Source of the DNA: Gemmatimonadota bacterium
GTDB lineage: Bacteria > Gemmatimonadota > Gemmatimonadetes > Longimicrobiales > Gaopeijiaceae
DNA length: 7,096 bases
NCBI GenBank assembly: GCA_003695865.1
Contig: RFGQ01000036.1
Coordinates: 1 to 7,096, forward strand
Direction: 5' to 3'
Shown here: one piece after another, positions 1 through 4,311 of the stretch
Layout: every line of letters begins with the position of its first letter
How positions within the stretch are numbered: position 1 is the first letter of the stretch
Position numbers and translations under genes: made by a program
The notes under the pieces: generated by a model
Told to the model about the DNA's origin: nothing
Seen by the model: the letters and a program-made list of their open reading frames with translations, nothing else
Databases searched by the model: none

Positions 1-36
1 CCGTCGGCTGCGGCTGAGCGGCCGCTCGCGGACGGC

Positions 37-231
37 TCAGCGCCGGCCGCGGCGCTGGCGCCGGCGCTCGCGGCGGATCGCGGCCTCACGCTTGCGCTTC
101 CGCTGCGCACTCGGCTTCTCGTAGAACCGCCGCTTGCGGAGCTCCGAGTAGAGACCGGAGCGCTGCACCTTCCGCTTGAAGCGGCGCAGAGCGCGGTCGA
201 GGCTTTCGTTTTCCTGGACCGTGACTTCCAA
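37..231 (-). CDS. rpsU: 30S ribosomal protein S21
   Basis: Small basic protein of the 30S subunit, acting in translation initiation. The 64-residue product has the S21 core: ENESLDRALRRFKRKVQRSG at residues 7-26, followed by LRKRRFYEKPS (31-41) and a long Arg/Lys tail (about 43-64), which fits the family in length and composition. The start is chosen at TTG (229-231): an AAGGGGAG SD lies 8 bases before it, and the protein then begins MEVTVQENES as other S21 proteins do. A GTG at 238-240 is in frame but touches the SD and leaves no spacing. A possible promoter lies at 276-304 and would give a leader of about 40 bases. The open frame runs further upstream to 420, but that part is low-complexity Arg/Ala/Pro and is rejected as coding. 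Identity is very secure; the start is fairly secure. Confidence 0.95.
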   Translation of the reverse strand: MEVTVQENESLDRALRRFKRKVQRSGLYSELRKRRFYEKPSAQRKRKREAAIRRERRRQRRGRR

Positions 232-275
232 GACGATCACTCCCCTTCGGTTGAGCTTCAGCCAACGAGACGATA

Positions 276-304
276 AAGCTAAACGAGACTCACGCAGGGG
301 GCAA
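276..304 (-). promoter_or_regulatory. Candidate rpsU promoter
   Basis: Read on the minus strand, TTGCCC (304-299) is followed after 17 bases by TAGCTT (281-276). This fits a sigma-70 type promoter (4 of 6 in the -35, a TAnnnT type -10). Transcription would start near 269. The same -10 hexamer TAGCTT appears in the other minus-strand promoter candidate at 740-769, which mildly supports both. Confidence 0.5.
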
Positions 305-381
305 CGTCTCGCGGCGGCGGTCTGCGGCGGCCGAGCGTGTGCACGTCGCGGCGATCGGCCGGCCGCGGGTACCCTTCGGGC

Positions 382-418
382 GGCGGCCCGGCGGGCGGGT
401 GAGGTCGGTCGGGCCGCC
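382..418. repeat. 9-bp inverted repeat in the rpsU upstream gap
   Basis: GGCGGCCCG (382-390) and its perfect complement CGGGCCGCC (410-418) are separated by 19 bases. It can form a hairpin on either strand. No T-run follows on either side. In DNA this rich in G and C such a repeat can arise by chance, so no role is assigned. Confidence 0.35.
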
Positions 419-501
419 ACAGGCCGGAGAGGGCGGTCGGGCTACGGCCCGCGCGGGCGGGAAAAACGCCTTGCGGGTCTCGTAAACATATTGTTATCGT
501 G

Positions 502-603
502 GGGGGTCAAGCGGGGCGTCACGCCCCTGAAAAGGCGCGGTTTCAGGCGGGTGGCGCCGCAGAAACCAGCGCGAAAGCCCGGCGGCAGCGCCGGGCCTTT
601 TTT
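502..603 (+). ncRNA. Candidate structured small RNA (plus strand)
   Basis: No plausible protein gene ends at the plus-strand terminator at 577-603, so the transcript it stops is probably non-coding. The sequence before it folds into three consecutive helices. Hairpin 1 is GGGGCG-TCA-CGCCCC (513-527). Helix 2 pairs GCGCGGTTTC (535-544) with GAAACC (562-567) and GCGC (569-572) around one bulged A, and has an inner GGCG/CGCC stem (546-549 with 555-558). Hairpin 3 is the terminator. A possible promoter is TTGCGG (471-476) with TGTTAT (492-497), but its spacer is only 15 bases, so the 5' end near 502 is a guess. No known RNA family was recognised. Confidence 0.4.
577..603 (+). terminator. Rho-independent terminator, plus strand
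   Basis: Perfect 8-bp stem GCCCGGCG (577-584) with CGCCGGGC (589-596), loop GCAG, then C and six T (598-603). The other side has only three A, so the orientation is plus. It ends the candidate RNA at about 502-603. Confidence 0.8.
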
Positions 604-651
604 GCCCGAAGCAGCCCGGGGCACCGGGTCCGTTCCGGGTTACAGACGACG

Positions 652-690
652 AAAAAAGCGAGAGCCCCGGTTGGCGCCGGGGCCCTCGCT
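652..690 (-). terminator. Rho-independent terminator, minus strand
   Basis: Arms 658-670 and 677-689 with loop 671-676, followed on the minus strand by six U (657-652). The single non-Watson-Crick position (A663 opposite C684 on the plus strand) becomes a G-U pair in minus-strand RNA, giving a continuous 13-bp stem. Both this and the T-run show that it works for minus-strand transcription. Confidence 0.82.
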
Positions 691-733
691 GTCGAGACAC
701 GGGCTTGGCGGCCCGCGCTTTTCTCGTGCGCTA
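652..733 (-). ncRNA. Candidate ~80-nt small RNA (minus strand)
   Basis: A strong promoter pattern (740-769) and a strong terminator (652-690) lie on the minus strand about 80 bases apart with no reading frame of note between them, which is the layout of a bacterial small RNA gene. The RNA would start near 732-735 and end in six U near 652. In its 5' part CGAGA pairs with TCTCG (about 725-693) around an inner CGGGC-CGCCAA-GCCCG hairpin (715-700). The 3' part is the terminator hairpin. It contains CCCGTGTCTCGA (complement of 692-703), which could pair with the leader of the gene at 869-1774. No known family was recognised. Expression is not shown by sequence alone. Confidence 0.5.
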
Positions 734-743
734 ACGGAAAAGC
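717..743. promoter_or_regulatory. Inverted repeat over the small RNA start: possible operator
   Basis: GCTTTTC (717-723) and GAAAAGC (737-743) are perfect complements 13 bases apart. The right arm overlaps the -10 box at 740-745 and the expected transcription start lies between the arms, as for a repressor site. The binding protein is unknown, and chance is possible for 7-bp arms. Confidence 0.35.
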
Positions 744-769
744 TACCGGACCCGTCGGAGTCGTGTCAA
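740..769 (-). promoter_or_regulatory. Promoter of the minus-strand small RNA
   Basis: On the minus strand a perfect TTGACA (769-764) is followed after 18 bases by TAGCTT (745-740). It is the best -35 match found in the window. The expected start is near 732-735. It points away from the 869-1774 gene and toward the terminator at 652-690. Confidence 0.6.
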
Positions 770-796
770 GGGTTTGGTGCGCCTCGCGCGAGCGTG

Positions 797-843
797 GATC
801 GCCCCCGTGTCTCGAAGTCGTATTCGATGACACGGGGGCGATC
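797..843 (+). promoter_or_regulatory. Long 20-bp hairpin ahead of the 869-1774 gene
   Basis: GATCGCCCCCGTGTCTCGAA (797-816) is the complement of 823-843 apart from one bulged T (828); the loop is GTCGTA (817-822). No T-run follows on either strand, so it is not a normal terminator. It ends 25 bases before the ATG at 869 and 13 bases before the SD. It could be an mRNA leader structure or a protein site in DNA. Part of its left arm (804-815) is also the complement of 692-703. Confidence 0.65.
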
Positions 844-868
844 TCGCTTCCGCACGAGGGAGAACAGG

Positions 869-1774
869 ATGAACGCCACGACCGCCAGCGGTGAGGTGCG
901 CAGCCGGCCCGAGGCCATGGCCGACGTGCCGGGCGCATGCGAGCTGACGCTGACGCGCGCCGTCGTTCAGTACGGCGATGTCCACGAGGTCGACATGCCG
1001 GGTGGGCGCATTCAGGACATCGGGCTGGCACTCGTGCTCGACGGCCGTTACGCCGCGAGCGCGGAGGTGCTCGACCTGGGGAGCGCCACGGTGAAGATGC
1101 TCGATCTCAGCACCGAGCTGGTGGCGCTCGACTGGGCGTACGAGCCCACGGTCGAGCACGTGCAGGCCCTGTTGCGCGCACGGGCTGCCGAGCAGGAGGA
1201 CGGTCGCGAACTGGCGCCCTATTGCCTGCAACTCGCTCTGCGCGTCCTCGAGCGGGTGGGGTTCAGCGCGCTCACACGCCCGACGTTCCTGCGTATCGGC
1301 TTCCGCGACATCTGCCGCGACCTCGACCTTCACGAGGGCACATCGGTGCGCATCCGGCTGGGCGATCGTCGCCTCACACGCGCCCATCTCGACTACGACA
1401 CGAACGTCCTCATCTTCCGAACGCCCTCGCCCGTGCCCGATCCGGAGCTGGAGGCGGGCCTGCTTGCGGCCTTCCCGCGCTGCGAGGTGTCGCGCGTGAC
1501 GCGTACCGACGGTGCTCCCGACGTGTCGTACCACGTGCGCCTCCCGCTGCCCGTGGACCTGCTCGAGGCGCGGCGCGCACTCGCGACCATCCGGCGCGGC
1601 CTCGCCGACCTGCTCGCGCGCTTCGAGCCCGATCGCTTCCGCACCGTCGAGGAGACGCTGGGCACGTTCGGCGCGCGCGAGACGCTCGCACGCCTGCAGG
1701 TGCGTACCCCCGCGCAGCGGGTGGTACCGCTGAGGGCGCACCTCGAGTCTTCGGTTCCGGCGACGGTCCATTGA
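869..1774 (+). CDS. Hypothetical protein, 301 aa, possible C-terminal chaperone-like fold
   Basis: I do not recognise this protein. It has no signal peptide, membrane segment or obvious catalytic motif and looks soluble and cytoplasmic. Residues 1-20 are low-complexity. Residues about 24-150 mix beta and helical stretches (for example DIGLALVLDGRYAAS and LAPYCLQLALRVLERVGFSA). The C-terminal part (about 185-270) runs PELEAGLLAAFPRCEVSRV, a strand VSYHVRLPLPVD, then a helix ALATIRRGLADLLARFEPDRF. That order faintly recalls the type III secretion chaperone/YbjN-like fold, which is speculation. ATG 869-871 is chosen because GAGGGAG lies about 6 bases before it. ATG 917-919 is a weaker choice. 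The open frame extends upstream to 176, but that part crosses two terminators and is not coding. The stop overlaps the start of the next gene, so the two are probably cotranscribed. A large hairpin (797-843) lies in the leader. Confidence 0.75.
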   Translation: MNATTASGEVRSRPEAMADVPGACELTLTRAVVQYGDVHEVDMPGGRIQDIGLALVLDGRYAASAEVLDLGSATVKMLDLSTELVALDWAYEPTVEHVQALLRARAAEQEDGRELAPYCLQLALRVLERVGFSALTRPTFLRIGFRDICRDLDLHEGTSVRIRLGDRRLTRAHLDYDTNVLIFRTPSPVPDPELEAGLLAAFPRCEVSRVTRTDGAPDVSYHVRLPLPVDLLEARRALATIRRGLADLLARFEPDRFRTVEETLGTFGARETLARLQVRTPAQRVVPLRAHLESSVPATVH

Positions 1775-2352
1775 CGGTCCTCACGCACGATCCGGGGCAT
1801 CCGCTTCCCAGCGGCGCGCTCACCGACTCCGGCCTGAGGAGGCGGTACCACGAGTACTGCCGCCAGCAGGTGGCGGCGCTCGTGGCGTTGCTGCCGAGAG
1901 AGGCGGTCCGCCCGCTCTACCGGCGCGCGAAGCAGTGGGCGGTCGAGGCCGGCGTGCACGAAGAGAAGGACCCCATGGCCACGCTCCACCGCTTCTGCCG
2001 GCGGCTGCTCCCCCTGCCGCCCTTCGAAGTGTGGCTGGCGGACTACGACCGCTACCCGCTCGCTCACCTCGGCGAGGTGCTCCCCTCGCCCGACGCCGAC
2101 GATGTACCGATGGCGGTCGCCTCGGCCCGGCGTGCGGTCGCGCACGACGGTGCCGCCTGGTCGGCGCTGCTCAACACCTTCCGGGACGGCGGCGTGTGGC
2201 GTGGGTTCATCTCGTTCACGCTCGTGGAGGGCGAGCGGGTGGTCCGCACCGCCGACATCTTCTGCGAGGACGCCCCGGAGGCGGTTCGCGCGCGTTTCGA
2301 GGAGCTCACCGACGACACGCTGCGCGCTTTTCTCAGGTCGGCTCTCCCCTGA
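1771..2352 (+). CDS. Hypothetical protein, two-domain, shares domain with 3141-3491 product
   Basis: 193-residue soluble protein of unknown function. The N-terminal domain (about 24-96) has RYHEYCRQQVAALVALLP at 25-42 and LPPFEVWLADYDRYP at 82-96; the same two motifs, with similar spacing, occur in the 116-aa protein at 3141-3491, so the two are paralogous there. The C-terminal domain (about 112-193) is found only here: a helix around AWSALLNTF, then GGVWRGFISFTLVEGERVVRTADIFCED (140-167) and a last helix ending LRAFLRSALP. The start TTG (1771-1773) overlaps the TGA of the preceding gene (TTGA), and no good SD precedes it, which suggests translation coupled to the upstream gene. No ATG or GTG in a better place is seen in this frame, and the upstream part of the frame is antisense-like shadow sequence. 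The start is less certain than the gene. Confidence 0.75.
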   Translation: MTVLTHDPGHPLPSGALTDSGLRRRYHEYCRQQVAALVALLPREAVRPLYRRAKQWAVEAGVHEEKDPMATLHRFCRRLLPLPPFEVWLADYDRYPLAHLGEVLPSPDADDVPMAVASARRAVAHDGAAWSALLNTFRDGGVWRGFISFTLVEGERVVRTADIFCEDAPEAVRARFEELTDDTLRAFLRSALP

Positions 2353-2354
2353 CC

Positions 2355-2370
2355 ATTTTTTCAAAAAAAT
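2355..2370. other. A/T tract, possible unwinding element or weak terminator
   Basis: T6-C-A7 (2356-2369), the longest run without G in this area, begins three bases after the stop of the 1771-2352 gene and ends five bases before a DnaA box. Next to a box it could be the site of strand opening. The weak GGTC/GACC stem before it (2336-2339 with 2351-2354) could also make it a poor terminator for the upstream gene. Confidence 0.4.
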
Positions 2371-2375
2371 CATCT

Positions 2376-2384
2376 TGTGGACAA
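2376..2384 (-). promoter_or_regulatory. DnaA box TTGTCCACA
   Basis: TGTGGACAA on the plus strand is TTGTCCACA on the minus strand, a form known as the DnaA-box consensus in high-GC bacteria such as Streptomyces and one base from the E. coli consensus TTATCCACA. It sits five bases from the A/T tract. Confidence 0.6.
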
Positions 2385-2510
2385 CCTGCGCACGGCTGCT
2401 GGGCGGGGGCCGTCAAAGCATTGTGAGAACACAGGATGGCTTGCCCTGACCCGGGCCGAAATGGAGCTTCCGACGCAGCCGGGAACAAGTGGATTCGCGA
2501 TCTGCGCTCA

Positions 2511-2524
2511 AATCATAAATGATT
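2511..2524. repeat. Short AT-rich inverted repeat
   Basis: AATCAT and ATGATT are perfect complements around AA. It is a 14-base near-palindrome in the middle of the candidate origin, of a size that could bind a small dimeric DNA-binding protein. Its role is unknown. Confidence 0.4.
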
Positions 2525-2686
2525 GCAGGACAACGAGTTACGGATTCGTGAGGATTCTCTCACGCGCGTCACGAAAGGGTTGCGCCCCCTCTCGCAGGGG
2601 TGTACGTTGGAGTCGCCTCGAGGCAGTTCCACAGACATCGTCGGATGCATCACCGAGCGGCTGCGGCCGCGTTGTATCGGTGTGTG

Positions 2687-2706
2687 TTTTCCACAAGTTT
2701 TCCACA
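2687..2706 (+). promoter_or_regulatory. Tandem DnaA boxes TTTTCCACA x2
   Basis: TTTTCCACA occurs at 2687-2695 and again at 2698-2706, in the same direction and 11 bp apart, about one helical turn. Each differs from TTATCCACA at one base. Two copies in such GC-rich DNA are very unlikely by chance. They end 25 bases before the ATG at 2732, so DnaA bound here could also affect that gene. Confidence 0.65.
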
Positions 2707-2731
2707 CTCGAACACCTCGAGGATCCAGCGC

Positions 2732-2956
2732 ATGTGGGATACCCGGTCGGTCCAGATCAACGTTCGTCTTCCCCGAGACCTCGCCGAAGAGGCCGAGGAG
2801 GTGCAGCGGACCGATCCGGAGTTCCTGAGCCGCATCGTCCTGTACGGCCTCACGCGACGGTCGGTCTACCGGCACCTGCGTGATCGGGTCGAGAGCGGCG
2901 AGGGCGCGGACGAGGCCGAATCGCTCCACTCGATGGGTTCACAGATCGTACTCTGA
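2732..2956 (+). CDS. Small protein, possible ribbon-helix-helix DNA-binding
   Basis: 74-residue protein starting MWDTRSVQINVRLPRD. The order of a short strand (SVQINVRLP, 6-14), a helix (RDLAEEAEEVQR, 15-26) and a second helix (EFLSRIVLYGLTRRSVYRHL, 30-49) resembles ribbon-helix-helix (CopG/Arc type) repressors, in which the strand enters the major groove as a dimer. The fit is by pattern only. The tail (53-74) is acidic and probably unstructured. ATG 2732-2734 is chosen because CGAGGAT lies 7 bases before it. The gene stands alone between the DnaA-box region and a GC hairpin (2957-2974). If it binds DNA, it could act on the candidate origin or on its own promoter. No toxin-like partner gene is directly next to it. 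Confidence 0.7.
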   Translation: MWDTRSVQINVRLPRDLAEEAEEVQRTDPEFLSRIVLYGLTRRSVYRHLRDRVESGEGADEAESLHSMGSQIVL

Positions 2957-2974
2957 GCCGACCGTGTCGTCGGC
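2957..2974 (+). terminator. GC hairpin right after the stop, no U-tract
   Basis: GCCGAC (2957-2962) pairs with GTCGGC (2969-2974) around CGTGTC, directly after the TGA of the 2732-2956 gene. There is no T-run, so it may stabilise the mRNA end or assist termination rather than be a classic terminator. Confidence 0.35.
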
Positions 2975-3028
2975 CCGGGTGCCGCCGCGCGACACCCCCC
3001 GGGAGATCGAGCGCCGGGGCGGAAACAC

Positions 3029-3058
3029 TTGACGTAACGCCCTGTCCCGCCCGATCCT
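3029..3058 (+). promoter_or_regulatory. Candidate promoter of the 3141-3491 gene
   Basis: TTGACG (3029-3034) is followed after 18 bases by GATCCT (3053-3058). The -35 is good, the -10 is poor. A start near 3065 would put the hairpin at 3082-3116 in the mRNA leader. Confidence 0.4.
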
Positions 3059-3081
3059 AACCCCGAACGACGTACCGGATC

Positions 3082-3116
3082 CGTAGCGCCGCCTCCGGGC
3101 AGGAGGTGGCGCTACG
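3082..3116 (+). promoter_or_regulatory. 15-bp leader hairpin enclosing an AGGAGGTGG sequence
   Basis: Arms 3082-3096 and 3102-3116 pair around GGGCA (3097-3101). The only imperfect position, G3091 with T3107, is a G-U pair in plus-strand RNA, while minus-strand RNA would have a C-A mismatch, so it fits a plus transcript. The right arm holds AGGAGGTGG, an excellent anti-SD match, buried in the stem. Only three T follow, so termination would be weak. It ends 12 bases before the SD of the 3141 gene and may be an attenuator or translation control structure. Confidence 0.55.
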
Positions 3117-3140
3117 TTTCGCCGCACCGGGAGCCCGACG

Positions 3141-3491
3141 GTGAGCGAGGCGAGAAAGCCCAGCGGGGCCCGTCGGGAGACGGGCGAGCCAGAGGACGTC
3201 CTGCGCGCGAAGTATCTCGATTACTGCTCGGCGCAGGTAGCGGACCTTCTGTTGCTCCTGAGCCCCGACGAGATCTATCGCCTCGCCGAGGAGGCGCATC
3301 GGCGTCGGGGCGGCACGGGCACCCTCACCTATCAGGACATGGTCCGTCTCGCGACGGAGCGGATTTCGTCGCGCCTGGTGCTGCCGCCCTTCGAGGTGTG
3401 GGCCGACGACTACCGCCGGGCGCCCCAGCGCTACGAGGCGTACCTGCTCGGCCTCTGGGAGCGCGAGGTCGACCGCGAGCCCGACGCCTGA
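3141..3491 (+). CDS. Hypothetical protein, 116 aa, single YCxxQVA/LPPFEVW domain
   Basis: Unrecognised soluble protein, mostly helical. It has KYLDYCSAQVADLLLLLSPD at 24-43 and LPPFEVWADDYRRAP at 81-95, matching the N-terminal domain of the 1771-2352 product in both motifs and in their spacing; it lacks that protein's C-terminal domain. The conserved Tyr, Cys, Gln and FEVWxxDY residues suggest a functional site or core, but no enzyme is known to me. The start is GTG 3141-3143, with GGGAG 7 bases upstream. The first about 18 residues are low-complexity. It is followed 36 bases later by the dimethylargininase gene and may share its transcript. The leader contains a strong hairpin (3082-3116). 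Confidence 0.8.
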   Translation: MSEARKPSGARRETGEPEDVLRAKYLDYCSAQVADLLLLLSPDEIYRLAEEAHRRRGGTGTLTYQDMVRLATERISSRLVLPPFEVWADDYRRAPQRYEAYLLGLWEREVDREPDA

Positions 3492-3527
3492 CCCGGCTGG
3501 CCCCGCGCGCCGGCCTCTCGCCTTCCG

Positions 3528-4283
3528 ATGCGTGCCGTCGTCCGGACGCCTGGTGCGTCGCTCGCCCGGTGTCTGCTCACGCATCGGGTGCGTGACACCA
3601 TCGACGTCGCACGGGCCTGCGCCCAGCACCGAGCCTACGTCGAAACCCTCGAGTCGCTCGGTTGTAGCGTGGCGTGCCTGCCGCCCGCCGACGACCTGCC
3701 CGACGCGGTCTTCGTCGAAGACACCGTTGTGGTGCTTCCCGAGGTTGCGGTGGTCACGCGCCCCGGACACCCGTCCCGCCGCCCCGAGGTCGAGGCGGTG
3801 GCGAGCGTGCTGGCTCCGCACCGAAGGCTCGTGCGGATGCAGGCTCCGGCCACGCTGGACGGCGGCGACGTGCTGCGGGTGGGACGCGACCTGTTCGTCG
3901 GTCGCTCTACCCGTACGAACGACGAAGGCGTGCGCACGCTCGCGGCGACCGTCGAGCCCCTGGGATACCGGGTCCGCGACGTGGAACTGCGCGACGCACT
4001 CCACCTGAAGACGGCGGCGACCGCCCCCTCCGAAGGGTGCCTGCTCCTCAACCCGGACTGGGTCGACCAGCGCGACTTCCCCGGCATCGAGTGCCTCGAG
4101 GTCGATCCCGCCGAGCCGTTCGGGGGCTGCGTTCTGCCGCTGGCCGGACGTGTGCTCGTGCCGGCGTCGGCGCCTCGCACCGGGGCGGTGCTGAGCCGAG
4201 CGGGCTACGCGACGCAGGCGCTCGACATCTCGGAGTTCGAGAAGGCGGAGGCCGGACTCACCTGCCTCTCGGTCCTCTTCTGA
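3528..4283 (+). CDS. ddaH: Dimethylarginine dimethylaminohydrolase (dimethylargininase)
   Basis: Hydrolyses N-omega methylated arginines to citrulline and methylamines; cytoplasmic member of the pentein (amidinotransferase-like) superfamily. The 251-residue length is usual. Visible family marks are PDAVFVEDTVVV at 58-69, TRPGHPSRRPEVEAV near 77-91, ATLDGGDVL at 108-116 (guanidino substrate loop), FVGRSTRTN at 123-131, the catalytic His in LHLKTAA (His159) and the catalytic Cys near the C-terminus in EAGLTCLSVLF (Cys246). All the active-site elements appear present, so it should be active; arginine deiminase is much longer and is excluded. ATG 3528-3530 is chosen because MRAVVRTPGAS matches the family's first strand, although no clear SD precedes it. 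With 36 bases after the 3141-3491 gene, it may be cotranscribed. It converges on ssb with a 28-base gap holding a hairpin. Confidence 0.92.
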   Translation: MRAVVRTPGASLARCLLTHRVRDTIDVARACAQHRAYVETLESLGCSVACLPPADDLPDAVFVEDTVVVLPEVAVVTRPGHPSRRPEVEAVASVLAPHRRLVRMQAPATLDGGDVLRVGRDLFVGRSTRTNDEGVRTLAATVEPLGYRVRDVELRDALHLKTAATAPSEGCLLLNPDWVDQRDFPGIECLEVDPAEPFGGCVLPLAGRVLVPASAPRTGAVLSRAGYATQALDISEFEKAEAGLTCLSVLF

Positions 4284-4288
4284 TCCGA

Positions 4289-4308
4289 TCGCCGGCCGTA
4301 CCCGGCGA
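4289..4308. terminator. Hairpin between convergent ddaH and ssb
   Basis: TCGCCGG (4289-4295) and CCGGCGA (4302-4308) pair perfectly around CCGTAC, filling the 28-base gap between two converging genes. It is symmetrical and could serve both directions, but neither side has a T-run, so termination strength is unclear. Confidence 0.45.
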
Positions 4309-4311
4309 GCT

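Larger units (their letters stand above)
2353..2731. other. Candidate replication origin (oriC) / DnaA-binding region
   Basis: A 379-base gap, visibly richer in A and T than its surroundings, with an A/T tract at 2355-2370, three good DnaA boxes (2376-2384 minus, 2687-2695 and 2698-2706 plus), a weaker TCCACA core at 2628-2633 and an inverted repeat AATCAT-AA-ATGATT (2511-2524). No other close DnaA-box matches were seen in the rest of the window. recF lies 3.8 kb away and ssb 2 kb away, a fitting neighbourhood, although dnaA and dnaN are not in the window. The alternative is a promoter controlled by DnaA for the gene at 2732. I favour an origin moderately. Confidence 0.5.

Noticed and set aside
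16..27. Palindrome GAGCGGCCGCTC after rpsU
   Set aside because: 12-bp GC palindrome with no T-run; expected by chance in such GC-rich DNA and too near the window edge to interpret as a terminator.
176..868. Upstream extension of the 869-1774 reading frame
   Set aside because: The frame is open only because of high GC. It crosses two rho-independent terminators and a long hairpin, is Arg/Ala/Gly-rich and has no SD; ATG 869 has a good SD.
690..868. tRNA gene on the minus strand
   Set aside because: Looked for because of the terminator at 652-690; no T-loop, anticodon arm or CCA could be found.
743..1771. Long minus-strand open frame opposite the 869-1774 gene
   Set aside because: Antisense shadow: composition is Arg/His/Ala-rich without domain features, while the plus frame is protein-like and has an SD and a coupled downstream gene.
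2363..2384. DnaA-trio element next to the 2376-2384 box
   Set aside because: ATCATC adjoins the box, but the polarity does not match the described 3'-GAT-5' repeats as I remember them; not claimed.
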